Shown here piece by piece: positions 15,487 to 29,386 of a stretch of DNA of 64,000 nucleotides. Location of the stretch: positions 1 through 64,000 of the forward strand of contig JAPEVF010000176.1 in the NCBI GenBank assembly GCA_029747585.1, given 5' to 3'. Origin of the DNA: Pleurotus djamor (taxonomy: Eukaryota; Basidiomycota; Agaricomycetes; Agaricales; Pleurotaceae). A program made the translations under genes and the position numbers. Within the stretch, counting starts at the first letter, position 1. Each line of letters opens with the position of its first letter. A model generated the notes under the pieces. It had not been told where the DNA came from. It did no database searches and worked only from the letters and a program-made list of their open reading frames with translations.

Positions 15487-17585
15487 ATGACCCTTCGTTC
15501 GACGCGTCAGTCAACGTCCACCTCCTCCCCGTCCGACTCAGACTTCTCCTCCCTCAAACCCATCGACAGACTCCTTCTGTCCCAGGCGGTATGGCAGCTG
15601 GGAGCCAACTCGTGGTCTGCAGTCGCCAAGCTTCTCAGCAAGCATCCGCTCATCGACCGCCCAAAGTCCTTCTTCACCGCTCAAGTTAGCTTTATGTCTC
15701 AATAGTGCGCTAGCGTAGGCTCAATATGTATCGTGTTGCAGGTATGCCACTCAATATATGACTATCTTATGAGCGAAGCTGGTCTGCAAGGGTGAGATTT
15801 TGTGAATTATTCCAAATATGCCGAACCGAGTGAGACGAACTTCTACCGTTAGTGCGACAGGTTTGGATGCGCCTCATGGTCAGTTACTTACATTTGCCGT
15901 GTTCCACGCTTAACCTACACCACCTTCTCAGCTCCTATACATCTCCAGCTCGCTCGGACACACTACCAGGCCCGAGTAAATGAATTGCATTCCTTGATTC
16001 TTGCTCAAGAAACGAAATACAAGTGAATCAAACCCGTACCTTGCTTCATTGCGATTGCTCATGCATTGCTTGCACCAGGACTATTGTTGCTGAGATAGAT
16101 GCCATACGAGCTGGTCAGTGGGATACCAAAAGCAAGGCTCAAGCATCTGGCGAGGTTCTAGAAGACTCCGCTGACAAGCAAGATAACGCTGAATCCCAAG
16201 CAAGCCCCGAGCCGCCTCAAAGCCAGACTGACAAATCACCCACGCGTCCAAACGACGAGGAGGAACCCGGCAAAGCAGAGGAAGACATAGTCGTTCACAG
16301 TGCGCAAGACTCACCCTCCAACGATGAAGATGCTACAGAACAGCTCGAACCATCAGTCGACGAACCGCCTGCTTCACCTGCTGAATCTGCCCAATTGAAT
16401 GAGGAAGAGGAAGTACCTGCTGCCGTGGATCCCGACGTCAAAGTGGATACTACTCCCGAACCAGAAGGTGGTGCTGGTAACCCAGATGAAGCAGTCGAGG
16501 GAGAAGATGAAGACAAAATGGAGGTTGAAGACTTGTTTGAAGCTCAGGAAGAGGAGGAGGAGGAGGAGAACCACGACGAGCCAATATCTGACCCAGAGAC
16601 AATCCCAGATATACCTGAGCCCATCGAAGTTGAAACCGAGCCCGTGTCGAGAGAGCCTTCGGAAGCCCCACGCAGTGCGTTTCGCCATACATTTCTGGTT
16701 ATTTCTCTCTGACCCTTGCTCTGTTCTTTGCAGGATCCCGTCGCAGGCAATCATCAGTACCATTTACTACTTCGACTCGTTCCACGAAATCTCATGCTTC
16801 TGTTGAGCCCAACCAAATGGATGTCGATAGTGTTGATGCTATGTCTGAAGCAGAAACCCAATCTCAAGGCGTCGAACCCGAACAATCGGTCCCGCAAGAA
16901 GCCCGGGAATCCAGGCGAGATGGTATGTGCCCAGTTCGCATTGAGGTTCTTCATCTTACAATAACGTGCTCCAGCGAAGCGCAAGGCTTCTGCCATCGAA
17001 TCGCCTGTCGATTATCTCCGTGATCGCAAGCGTCCTCGAGACGACTCCGAACCTCTTGATGAAGAAGAGGCTGGTATGTCGACCTCCCTTTCCTCCCTCA
17101 CTAAACCTAAACTTGCTTTTCGCCAGGAACCCTGACCGGACAATCACGTCGTCGCGGCGGTCGTCAGACGGAAGAACAACTCGCCAACAAGCGCTTTCAG
17201 AACGTCATAAGCTTGCTCCATTCGCAGATTTCTCAACACAGAAACGGTACCATCTTCCATAACCCTATCAAGAACTCTGAAGCTCCCGATTACCGTGAAA
17301 TTGTGAAACGTCCCATGGACCTGAAGACTATCAAAAGCAGGATCAAGGATGGTATGATCTCGAATTCACTTGAGTTCCAGCGCGATATATATTTGATGTT
17401 CGCGAATGCGATGATGTATAACCGACCTGGGTCGGACATCTACACCATGGCTGAGGACGTAAGTGCTCGTCTTTTTTCAGAATATGTATGTACTCAAACT
17501 GTCCTTTCAGATGATGCTAGAGAGCGAAGAAAACATACAATCCTTCCGGCAAACAGAAGGGTTTGTTCGTGGCAATCGTCTTTGA
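15487..17585 (+). CDS. Bromodomain protein, BRD8/Bdc1-like (NuA4 type)
   Basis: Multi-exon protein. The N-terminus, with DRLLLSQAVWQLGANSWSAV, is the SANT-like start typical of BRD8-class proteins. A coiled segment (ELHSLILAQETKYK) and a long acidic, disordered middle follow (EEEEEEEN, EDEDKMEVEDLFE). The C-terminal bromodomain runs from NKRFQNVISLLHSQI through HNPIKNSEAPDYREIVKRPM and DLKTIKSRI to LMFANAMMYNRPGSDIY. The acetyl-lysine-binding Asn is present in MMYN. In fission yeast and animals such proteins belong to the NuA4/TIP60 acetyltransferase. The final exon encodes MMLESEENIQSF and ends GNRL. It is convergent with TRA1, another NuA4 subunit, 143 bp away. Confidence 0.75.
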
Positions 17586-17728
17586 GATAGATAGCTACAA
17601 ATTTTGTTGTAGTAACTAGGCGTATATATGATAATTTCTACAAGAATGAGCGGTAAGGCCGCTGGTAAGGCGCGTAGTGAGTACATGATGGATATTGAAC
17701 ACAAGCAAACAATAGCGATAAAAACACT

Positions 17729-20700
17729 TTAGAACCAAGGATTATAAAATTCGGCCATTTTCATGAGTTGGACTGGGTTAGTCGCAGTCGAGATGAGGTT
17801 GGTCACTGTGTGGATAACGGGAACGTTTGGAGGGTTGGCGGGATTGTTGACAGCCTGGCGAAAAGTATATGAGGAACTATAGTTAGCACAGTGTGAGCGA
17901 AAACGTACCTGTTCACGCTCAATTTTGCACGCCACTGTTTCTGCGCGTTTGACGAGGCCGTCAATACTAGCTCCTACCAACTGGCGGAACCGTATGTCAG
18001 GAGTCCATGGTTGACCTCGGGCCATCAGCCACGCGGTGACTTCATCTCGACCGAATAAGCAAAGTTGCTGCTCGAGATCGAACTAGGGTAGTTGTTCGCG
18101 TGTGAGCAGCGGCGTTAATGAGGGGGTCAAGGTGCAACGTACCTCGGGCTCCGTGAGGGCACGGCCCATTGCCATCAAACCAGATGCGAAGATACCCTCG
18201 GTCGCAAAAGGGCCGACGAAGTGCTGGAAGTTGGGTGTGAATCTGAATGGCACCGCGTCATTGTTGGCGAAGATCGGCGCGTTGTTCGAGATTCCTGTAT
18301 TCAGGAGTTAAGCGGAGTAATGACACAAAAATAGGGGTAAACGTACCTGGCGATAATTCGGTCATGGTCATCAAGCCTGTTGTGCGAGACAGGACGAAAC
18401 GCGCCGGGAAGCGACCAGGGATAAACAGGACGTAAGTCATGAAGCTTGTTGACGCGAGTTGGAGGGCGAACTGCTTGCGCATTCGCCAAAGATCGGCTGG
18501 GCTTTGCATGATACGAACCATGTACTGTTGCATCCGTTAGCATCAACAGGTTTTGGATGGAAATTGTCCTTACGCGAGTGAGAACATCGTCAGGAATCAT
18601 CTTGGCTTGGATCTCGTCGAATATTTCCTTCTTGAGGGTTAAGTACTCCGTTTTGGATGGCTATGCGGGAACTCAGCTATGTAGAGACGCAAAAATGGAT
18701 ATGAAGTCTTACTCGGGTGGCAGCTTGTCGTAATTCACGCAAAACCTTCTTGTTCTTCTCTCCGGACACTAACACGGGCTCCTCACGAGTTATTCCAGCT
18801 TCACGACAATGTAGGTCGAATATTTCGCCCAGGCTGATGTAGGAACTATCCATCTGGTAAAGCCTAAGTATGGGGCTGCACGAAATGGCAGCAGGAAGGT
18901 GGAAGGAAAGGTTGCGCCGACGAGTTTCTTTCTTGCGATTTAGGGCCCTAGAAAAATCGGTGGGTTAGCTGATGTTCAAATGAAGTGATATCGCGAGCAA
19001 ACCCGTTCAAAGTGTGGAATAGCTGCATGACTCTCTCTTCGCGACGAGCATGCCGTGTGGGCATTTGAACACAGAAGGATGTCTGCGAGCCATCATTTCC
19101 ATGCACCGAGAATCGTTTTGAGGGTTGTCCATTGGCTCGGAGATTTTCTACTCGCGAAGAAAATTTCAGGATCCTGACGAAGTTTTGATTCGTATCTTTG
19201 TCCTAACAAAAAAAAGGTCAGAAGAGTAGGGCAGTAACGGAAACGATGGCGTACATCGGTGTATTGACCGGGGACTTCGACTTCATCAACTTTGTTGTAC
19301 TGGAACTCGGCAAGGTAATGGCTGACAACGTCCAAAGGCTGATGGCGAGGCCTGGTATCCATGGACTTCTCAAATTTATCTCGCCATTGTTGCAGTTTGC
19401 GGATGAACTCATTGTGAGTGGGACGACTAGTGATGAAATCATGTTGGAATTCCGTCTAATTAGATGGTCAATAGAATGAAGGGAATGATTGAGTTATCAG
19501 CTTACACGAATGGCAGGGGCCAGCGTTTGGGCCATTCTGTTCAAGCTGAGCACTGTGTGCGGGTTCAGCTTGCCATCGTCGTCGACAGCATTCATGCGGA
19601 CAACATAATTCTGTGAGGCGGAAGTTAGATGAGGACACAGCAATTGTGTAGACGCTTGCCTGCATCGAGTCCGCGAGGAATAATCCGATGTGTCGATATG
19701 TTTCCTCTTCTGGATTGAGCTTAAACTTGGCATGGAACTGATCGACCATAGTCTCCATGCTAAGGATAAGCAAAGGGAACGCGGTTTTCAGCACCTGGAT
19801 GACATCTTCGAGGTGTTCAGAGGCCTGTCGACTGGGGAAGGACGTCGGATCTGCTGGATTGTTCGCCGTAGTAGGCGTGGCAGGATTCGCTTGAGAGGCA
19901 TTCTGAGCGTCGACAGCCATGGCCGTGGATTGTTGGTGATTTTCACCATTGGCCATCTGACCTTGAGCGTTCCCCAGACCTGCTTGTTGTGCCGCCCGCG
20001 CAGCAGCGGCTTTCTTCAGGAATACCAATTCTTCCCTCGTCGTACGAAGGTGGAAGAAAAGAGCCTATGCGCCATGTCAGCTATTCAGGAACCCACTGTA
20101 AGCAAAGAGGAAGTCACCTGGGGATACAACTTCGCGATGCTTAACAGAAGGAATCGAGCTTGCTTGACCTCGCGGTGAGAAATTGAAAGACATAACTGGG
20201 GGATCAGCGTGATCCAGTACCAATACGCAGCGTCGCCTTTATAGGTGTCAAAAGCACGGGATATACTTAGACTCGCATCGTCAATACTGAGGAGCCACAA
20301 CACACGAGCCAGAAGGGGTCGACTTTTTCCAGACTTGTATGAGCCAGCAGCCTGTAGATAGCAGCTCACAGCATTGGCTGCATACGCCATGTCGTTGGGA
20401 GACTCTTTGAAAATCCTATCATTGAACTTCCCCCACTCGGCCCAAGCCTTGGGTTGACCCATGTCTAGCTGGACGGCTTGCCCAAACGCTTGATTTGCTT
20501 CTTCATTACGATTGAAACGAGCGTGGAACATGCCCTTCAAGGTGTAGAACTCAGCCTTCTGACTGGTATTGAAGTAAGTCAGGTTGGTGTTATTGATCAC
20601 TTCCAAGCCAGCCTGTGAATTCGTCGGTTTTTGATAGTGACATCGACCTTCTTCCCGGAGCTTGAGGAAGGCTTCCGTTATTTCGATGTTAGGAAGAGTG

Positions 20701-23700
20701 TAGATTTTGTTGAGAGATGTGAAACAGGCATCTAGGAGGTCATGCTTCCGGGCGACATGGGCGAAACGATTCACAATCCAAGCTGTTTCGTGATAACCTC
20801 GATAGCCGTAAGTATTGGAGGATGTAGATCCTCCGTGGGCAGGATTGGTCACGAGAGGGAGATAGGCCGTGTTTATGGCATGGAACACATTTTGCCGCCA
20901 AGCAACAAGGTCGCTCCAGATACTGATATCATCGTGTAGGTTGGGCAAGCGCTCACGCCAAGCCTGGAGAACCATCTTGAGTTCTTGTGATTTCTTCTCA
21001 AGATTTTGCGTGTTGGTTGTTGCGAGTGATCCGAATATTTGGACAGCTTCTTGGAGTTCAACGAACTGTTGGAAGTGTTGGAGAAGNGCGACATGGGCAT
21101 GTGAAAGGTACGATGGTAATCCAACCCATTTACGCAAGGATAGTTGCATAGCGTCCTCAAGCAATTTCATGAACTCCGCGCTTCTCTCGTTTGGAGCACC
21201 AGTTTGGGGTCGGAGCAGGACAAGGAANGTTTCAAATACGCGTCGGCGAGGTGTAGGTACTTCAGGAAGCTGGGCAATTTCCTCTTCGATTTGGTCGCGA
21301 CTTTCGGACCAGTCCTTTATTCTCCAAGCACTTTCTAGAGCCATCTCATGGTTGCCTTCGCTCTTCGCCAACTCATAAAGNGTATCCCAGTGCTGCAACT
21401 TNTCCGCGGTCAATATCCAGTGGTCTTCCCAGAGACGATACTCAGACTCCACGAATGCTAATGCACCGGACCGAGCTTTGGTCTGAGCTGATTCATATGC
21501 CATGGAGGCCTGCTCCCACATTCCATTCTGTTCGAGGGTAAGGGCAATGTTCGTGTCCATATGAAGGGAACGACGACGCCACAGGCCATAAAANATGTCA
21601 TCCTCGGCCAACTCGGCATACACATCAGCCAATGAATCGTAGACAAATTCCCGGATTGTCGCTTCGTCATCCTTGATGAAGTCCAAGGACGTTGACAGAA
21701 GTTCCAACGAGATATGCCAAGCCCCGTATGCTTTCGCCAGATACTTGACTAAGTGAGGAGGAAGAGTAATAGGAGGGCGGCAGGCGTGAATCCCAGTGAG
21801 GAGTGACTGAACGACGTTGGGGCGTAGATCGGTCTGACGAATATGATAGTCCTTGCTGAGGAGTGTGACCATGTANTGTGTAACGTCTTGCTGCTCTCTG
21901 CGTGACAGACATGTCCACGCTGTAGGAAATAAGGACACCCATGTGTCATGCGCAACTTGAGGATCTAGGTAGAGTAAGCGTTGTAATGAACGAAGGAGAT
22001 CTTGCGTTTTCGGGCGCGAAATCGATAGTGCATTTTGCCCAAAGAGGGCAGCACGTCGTTCACTGAACGGNGAGGATTCAGCATCCGAAGCCCCCAGCAG
22101 TAGGGTAACAGCCAAGTAAATCCAATTATGCTCNGCTAGGCCTTCCCAGCTTTGAACACCCATGATATATATCACCCTGCTAGAAAGCGAACGAGGGATG
22201 CTAACGTCGAGGAGATCGATGAANTTCTCTCGAAGNGCTGGGTCGCGTGCNTAGCAACCCAATAGGAATGGCTGTTCCAGGCGTGTCGTCAAATCGCTGC
22301 GACGCATGTTTGGATCCGTATANATCTCGTAGATGAGCTCCAAGAAAGGGCGACATAGAATCTCTCCACGGTGCTGAAATGTCGTCATTTTTTGCAGGAG
22401 ACTTGCTTTCTCCTTCATGGTAGGATAGCCATCCTGTTGGCGGAATGCCCAGACTCGAGCCAAGTCNAGAACATATCGGCAAAGGTGAAGGCTTTTAGAC
22501 TTTTCNACGACGGTGACAAGGCTACTCAACAGCCATCTTCGTTGATCCGCGAGAAAAGCAACAGACGTCGTAAGAATGTCNAAGACGAGCATCATCAGTT
22601 TTACGCCATTCTCAAACCCCGGTGCCGTGGGCATAGCATTAAGGTGTTCCTTCGCCAGCTTGCTCAAGAGCTTCATGACAAGAAGCATGAAAGGTTCGAT
22701 GCGCTCTGGGGTGACAGTGACTACGGCCTTGAGCATCAACAAGGTGCCTCGTAGTGCCGTTGTTTCTCGCAGTCCATTGGTGATAGAGGATTGAACATAA
22801 GCGTGAAACTCGGCAACTTCTCCTGCTTGCGTCTGCTCCTCTTCTTCCTTCGGAAGAGGGAATAACCGTATGAGTCGCTCGAATACAGGGAACAGAGCAT
22901 CGTGAAGTTGATACTCATCCGTGACCATTCCTTTCCGGACAAGCTTCTGCAGAATTGGTGCGTTAGTCGTGTACCATGCATCGGTCTGCTCCACTGCAAT
23001 GACGTTCAGGATTTTAGCAGTAGCAACCGCTTGTGCAAGGGTGGCTTCAGTGTTCAAGTCGACCTAACATGAGTTAGAATTAGCCTGATCAAAAGGAAAG
23101 GTTAAGTACCTGTTCAAGAGCACGAAGAAAATAACGAAGCCCAACGGTCACGTCGCTCCAGCCACTCGGGCACACCATTTTCTCTAGTAGGGAAAGAGCG
23201 CGAGGGCCAACCACCTTGTTCGCAGCATCGTTCTGGATGGCCACTCGAACTAGATAACTGACAATATTTTCGCGAAATCCGAGCGGGATAAGCCAACTTT
23301 TTTCCGTGGGCTTCTCAGACTCTGGAAGCGAGTTGTCCTGATGGGCTTGCTTCTCCCAATCATATATGATTTGCAAGATATCGATGGATAGTGAGCGGTA
23401 TTCTGATGATGACGCTGGTGATAATCCTAGTTTACTGAGGGAGTTGACGATGTGGGGGATGAATAACGAGCGAACAGGGTAGAAAAGCTGAGGATGTTTG
23501 ATGATCAAATGATATGTGACCAGAAGCTGGGTGATCCCTTCCTCGGTCAAGAGACGACGGGTAGTAAGAGCCCATTGGGGAAGGCCGCCATCACCTGGCT
23601 CTGCTTGTGGTAGAGACGGAACCANTGCAGACAAAGCCTCCTGGCGAACTGTGGTTTTCCCATCAGAGTGCGGAGGGCGTAGAAGACCTGTCCAAGCACG

Positions 23701-26700
23701 AAGAATGAACTTTTGGGGAGTCGGAAAGACAGCGAAGAAGCGAGCAAGAAGGAGGTAAGTGGTTTGCCTCAAAATAATATCTTCTGAGGTAATAAGATAC
23801 CAGGCCCATTTAATGATGTCTTTGCGGACCTCCTCCAGCATGTGTGAGTAGTGCTGTACCAAGAGCGTTGTGAAATGTAGGAGTTCGATAGTCACTGGGT
23901 CTTCACACTCTTGGGAGAGTGTACGCCAGATTAAGCGGGACATCTGATTCACGAAGTCTGAACTCAAAAGCCCGGTTCTGTCGGCTCTGTTGGATAAAAT
24001 GATGAGAGTCGGACTGATGACGTATCGAATGAAAGCCGCCTTGTCGTTCCATGAGACCGTAGGGGTAGTAGCCCAGGCCATGAATCGGGTGAAAACGTTG
24101 CGTTGGAAAATTAAGTCTGGAGACATTGCAACGTGGGCGTAGAGGAAATGCTTGACGTGCACGATGTCCATAGACCAGCCCTTCGTGAACACGAGAATTA
24201 CATCGAATAGAAGGTCGATGCGCGGTGCAGCGTCGANGGCTTTGAGGAATATTGATAGAATGGTCGANTAGCGTTGTGTAACATCCAAGGGAACTGGCTT
24301 NGAGGGGTCAACTATCGACTCGCCAGACCGCCACAATTTGACNAGGAANGAAATGACATCCGGATTTTCGGATAAAAAGGATGGTCTGACTGTCGCCAAG
24401 TCCAACAAAACCAATAANGCGGGATACATATAGACTGGATCGCCACCGGGGATNCAATACGAGAGAAGGNTCGAAGTTCTGGAGGCAAGTTCCCTTTCCA
24501 TGTTTGGAGCAAGCTGCGACTGTACAATGCTACGCATCGTGCGAAGATGGCGAGGAAAGTGTAGGTTCTTCATCATGAAATCGGCACCATCCAGNGGGAA
24601 ACGGTCGAGTAATTTAGCGAGCGGCTCAGAGAATGGACTGCGACCGTANAAGTGCATTTGCGTTTCGACTTGAACGATAGCGTTTGCAAGGTCGTCGAGG
24701 AAGATGTTTGCTGCTTGNGGAAGGAGGTGGAATATNTTAGCTAGCTTGACAAGCTTAGCTATGTTCTCATTGTCNGCCAGTGGGAGCTTGGAGGAGGCTT
24801 GCAGCATTTGGGGATCTGCGACACTTCTGAAGTGATCGAGTAGCTTCTTCCCAATCTCAACCTTGAAGTAGTGCGTGAGCAGCTCTAACAGACGAGCGAG
24901 TCCCTCCAAACCAGGAACCGATAGGCGTTTATGGTCGGCCAAGTTCATCAAAATGGGCCGAAGTCCACTTTGCAACAGTTCCCTGGGCAGTCGAAGTTGA
25001 TGCATTAGGACAACGCGGAGGCCATCATGAGCCACATCCTTGATTTCAGCAGTACTGGAATACAGGCACTTGAAATACACTCCCGTAACCCTATAAGATG
25101 TTGATTAATGGTCGACTTAGATTCGAAGGGAAAGCTGGGTATTACCTTTGACGAGTCATGGTCTGCCGAGCGAAAAAGTCGGTGATTCCCATGGACGCAG
25201 TCAACAAGTTTATACATGCCACCCGTAACTTGATAGCCTCNAAACCACTCTGCCTGGGGCTGCTGCGGTTGATCAGAGTATTATCCTCCGCATCCGCGAA
25301 GCCGAGAGCTTCATGTAAGAGACGGAGGAATTCTTCGTTGACCTCGATGACAGGTGGCTCGAGGCAAACAACATAGCGCACGGCCTCGAGCATGCCAATC
25401 TGAACGCTGTATGGTAACGCTCTGAGGGGCTTGGAGTAGATTCCATTGAGCATCCGATCGCGATGGTGAAGCATAATTTCCGATACACTCCTATGACAGA
25501 TCTGGGACAGAAGTTCGATGCACATTTTGCTAGCTTGGCGAACCACGGCGTTGGAGCTAGACAGAGACGGTATGAAGAAGCTGACAATGCCAATCACCGT
25601 GGTTTGGGAGTCCTTGGCATTTGGACCATCGAAATCCATCCCTGAATTGCATATCTTGATCACGTTCCCCAGAACGTCTAAGACTTCTTCATAGTCACGA
25701 GGAAGATCGGGAGGAAGATCCTTGAGGATATGCAAGAGCGCCCGAACGAACTCTATCTGCCTCTCAACGAGCCAGCGGATTCCAAGTGACTGCACGCCAG
25801 TAAGAATTTTGATGCCCATGGCGCTGGCATTTTTCTGGGTCCAGCTGTCGTCGAGGGAAGCAGCAGCGAAGCGCCCAGCAATCATATGAAGAAGTAGAGT
25901 GACGTCGCGTGCAGTGACATTCTCTTGATCTACCGTCGCGGTGAGATTATCGACAATGCTTGTGATGAGATCTTGTGACTTGTGTCGTTTCTCAGTTTCA
26001 TCGGTGGTCAGGGCGTAAGGGAGAGCTTCAAGGAGAGCAGCAAAGGTAGGACTCGAAGGTTGGCGGCCAGCAGTAGGTTTGTTCCGATTTTGCCGCATTT
26101 CGAGGTCGAAGATATTCGAGAAGAGCCGGTGGATATGTTGTTCGGCTTGAGTGCTCAACTCAGGTATGTGGACCGCGTCAAACAATCCACGAACAAGAGT
26201 CACGTAAGTCTCTTGGACATTATCTCCTTTGATGCCCTGAAATAGGATTTAGTCAGTTCGTGAGTGCTGAGAGAATAGAAGAAAGACGAACATCGTGCAA
26301 GAGAACGACGGAGCAATTCTCGATGAAATTGTACGCGTTGAGACGATCGTGTACAACAGGTCTCTTGAGTACCTGATAGGCCAGCTTAGCCGTAGGTCCC
26401 ACATCGATCAAGCCAGCCTCTCCTCCAAACGTGATATCTACTTTCGCATTATCAGAATGATGCTCATACTGGAGCGCTGGAGGTTTGTTCAACAGGCGTC
26501 TATTCCTGCCTCCTAACTTGCCCAGGATACGAATGGTAGTGTGCGCGGTCATGTGATTGGCGGGCAATGGTTTGAGATGAGCGTGTAGTGCTTCCATGAG
26601 TTCGCGTAAAACGATGTTCAATGTAGGATCCAAGAAATCGGGAGTAAGATTGTCGATGCAGAGTTCGAGGGTGCGGAGGCCTTGGGAAACGAGCTCGGGG

Positions 26701-29186
26701 CTTCCTTTGAGGGCAAGGGCGAGTGGGCGCATCAAATAGGAAAGATAGGGGATGAGGTTGGTGAGGCGAAGGGGTACGGTCAGGCAAAGCTCGACTATCA
26801 TGTCCCGTGTCGGACCATCAGATGCCAGTAGATGACGATTCAGATTCTCCAGCATCTCCGGAAGAAGGGGGAGAACTTCCTTAAACAAGAGTTCGAACCG
26901 TCCACCGCCACCACCAATGGCGCGGAAGAGCGCACGGAGGAGGTGGAAATAATGGGTTGGTTTCGTCGCTTTGGCTGCAAGAGGGAAGCAGTCCATGAGA
27001 AGCTTTGCTAGGTGGGAAGCTAGGATAGGCTCATTGGTATTGGGATGGGCCGAAACAGCGGAAAATGCCATCTTGAAGAGACGGATTGTCGCAGCAGCGG
27101 TCAGATCATCGTAGTCGCCAAGAAATGGTAGTTTGTTCATGAGATACGACAGAATGATAGCGAGCAAGGTCGGTGAAGTCTGTTCACGATTCAACAGGAA
27201 CTGGCAGATGTTCAGCAAAACAATGCGTTTCTGCGCATTCTCGAAGAAAAAGTCGATCTTCTGGGTCCATACTTCTTGGAAGACATGCATGTTGATTTCG
27301 AGGAGTACGGGTGCGATCCAGTCGATTACGTCCCCTTGCTCATTTGTGCGTGGGTCGGAGTCGAACATGGTCATGCATTTGACACAGCTCTCGAAGAAGC
27401 GGAAAATGAGCGTTCCATCTGGGGCAGCATCGTCGAGTTTCCTCAGCGCGGAGAGACAAACACGGAAGCCGTGTAGAATAGCCCTGAAAAATAGGCGGCA
27501 TTCTTCAAGGCAAACATGAATTTCCAAGAATGCTTGAGAAGGCAAGCAACTCACCTGGGAGGGCTTCGTCGGGTTTCTCTGTAAGTGGAACAGAACCTCC
27601 AATTGGTCTGGCTCTCTCTATAGCCGCGATATCAGGAATCGAACCTCCTTCTGTCCGCATGGCGTTGACTTGAACCAACGTCTCCGCGAGTGCTTCCAGT
27701 CTTTCCAAACATGACTCGAACATAAGCGACAAAAGGCGAACAGCAGATTGAGCAGGCTCCTTTGTCGTTATGACTTCAATTAGATTAAAGAGCATCTTGG
27801 CGAAGAGAGTATGCAAGTTGTTCCCAAACGAAGTGTTGTGGATCAGTCTCGAATAGACGTATATGACTTTCTCTAGTTGAGGTAGACTCAGTTCAGTTCG
27901 CAGGTGGTGGAATAAGTCGGCTGTTGCGCTGTAAACATTGACTCTTTGGTGGTGTCGACCGTCAATATAATGGAACGTTTAAAGGGCACGAACAACCTAC
28001 CGTAGAATCTCTCGGCTAGCAACAGCTGAACCTAGTAGTACTTGCTCATCCAGGAGCTTGTCAACTTGGTTGAGTAGCGCACTCCGGTGGGCCGTCGCCA
28101 TTAGGTGACGGAAGACAACCATTAAGTCCTAAGCAACGAAGATCAACGCAAATTTCACAAATAACGCAGATGAATAAACCTTTCGCAATGCAAGAGCATG
28201 AGCAGGACAATCTTGAAGAATTCTCAGTGCAGCAAGGATCATAGTCGGGCCATGGCTTTCATATTGGTCGCCAGACATGCGAAGTCCGTAGGCAAGGTAT
28301 GATACCATCTAGATACGCGGTGACTAAAGGTACATAGCAAAAGAACAGTTACGCGTACTTTCACTTGTGCTGTCATGAAATCCAAGAACACCTGTGGATT
28401 CCTAATGGTAGGGGCTGCTCCGGACCAGTAGCCTCCATTCCTTTCAAACTCTTCTCGAGCACGTTTCTGCGCGGGGGCCTCAATCTTGACGACTTCCAAT
28501 GCAGCTTGCATTGTGGCTTGAAGAGCGGGTAGGGCTAATTGGCGATGAAACTGTATAAACATCATGACAGCCATAGTCATTTCCGCGAAAAGTTTGAAAC
28601 TTCGGGAACCTGGTATTAGGGCATTGGAATCAACGGGCATGGAGTCTTCAGAGAGGAACTGGTCGACAAGCTCCTGGGTATTACTGAAGAACTGCTGGAA
28701 CAAGGGCATGAAGTCGCTGAGGAATTCTTCGTTCAAAACACGGTAAGCGCGAAGGTTGTCAATAAGAATCTTGCACGCGTTCGTGCAGTTTTCGTCGTTG
28801 TCGTGACGGAGAACGTGTAGCATGCATGANGATATNGAGTGAGCATGTGGGCGGATAGCATCGTTTACTGGGATTCGATGTATTATCTCCAGGAGGACGT
28901 GACGGAAGTTGTGTTCGACACTGTCCTTCTGCATGGATACTTCTGTGGATTTCAGAAGGTCGATGAAGGCTGGGATCATTTGAGGAAGGACGCGAATCGA
29001 CTCGGACTCCCTTATTGTGTCGAGACTATTTTGTATTTCCAGAGCGAGGGCATGCTTGGTCTTGAGGTCTACAGTGTATACCAGTGAGCCTTGCAATTAG
29101 TGAGGATAGATAGAGACGACACCTATTCCTGGGTCCGCTATGCGAGCTGCTTGTCTCTCCAAGTCCGCCACCGACGAAGGTTCCAT
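17729..29186 (-). CDS. TRA1: TRA1/TRRAP, PIKK-family pseudokinase scaffold of SAGA and NuA4
   Basis: Giant (about 3,500 residues) activator-binding scaffold shared by SAGA and NuA4. Long exons encode HEAT-repeat solenoid (about 29100-23100) and the FAT region, with repeats such as [26 protein letters not shown] (about 23050-20050). The PIKK-like and FATC domains follow. The kinase-loop region reads [23 protein letters not shown] then [13 protein letters not shown], with no HRD or DFG residues, as known for Tra1. The C-terminus is the FATC ending AEFYNPWF. The start is placed at ATG 29184-29186 ([10 protein letters not shown]); an in-frame ATG at 29277-29279 is an alternative. The first intron gives [15 protein letters not shown] across the junction. 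Ns scatter through it. Divergent from verprolin. Confidence 0.92.
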
Positions 29187-29284
29187 GGTGGTGGAAGGGA
29201 GTAGGGTGGCGAAAGTGAAAGGTNGGGGGGAGGGGAAGCAAGGCTGGAGTGATCGAGGGCGTTTGACCTTGAAAGCCATATAGT

Positions 29285-29290
29285 CACGTG
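29285..29290. promoter_or_regulatory. CACGTG E-box between TRA1 and verprolin
   Basis: Palindromic CACGTG, in the context GTCACGTGC, midway in the 200 bp divergent gap. This is the consensus for bHLH factors such as Cbf1/Pho4 types. Binding is inferred from the sequence only. Confidence 0.35.
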
Positions 29291-29386
29291 CTTGAGCGCC
29301 TAAGGAAATTATGGGCGCTCAAAGTTTAAACGTGATGTAACACTGCTTCAAGCACTTGATACGAACGACTCACCTCCGATACAATC

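Noticed and set aside
17729..29186. Several separate genes instead of TRA1
   Set aside because: All large minus-strand frames join through short introns in one order matching HEAT, FAT, kinase-like and FATC regions, with no internal promoter-sized gaps.
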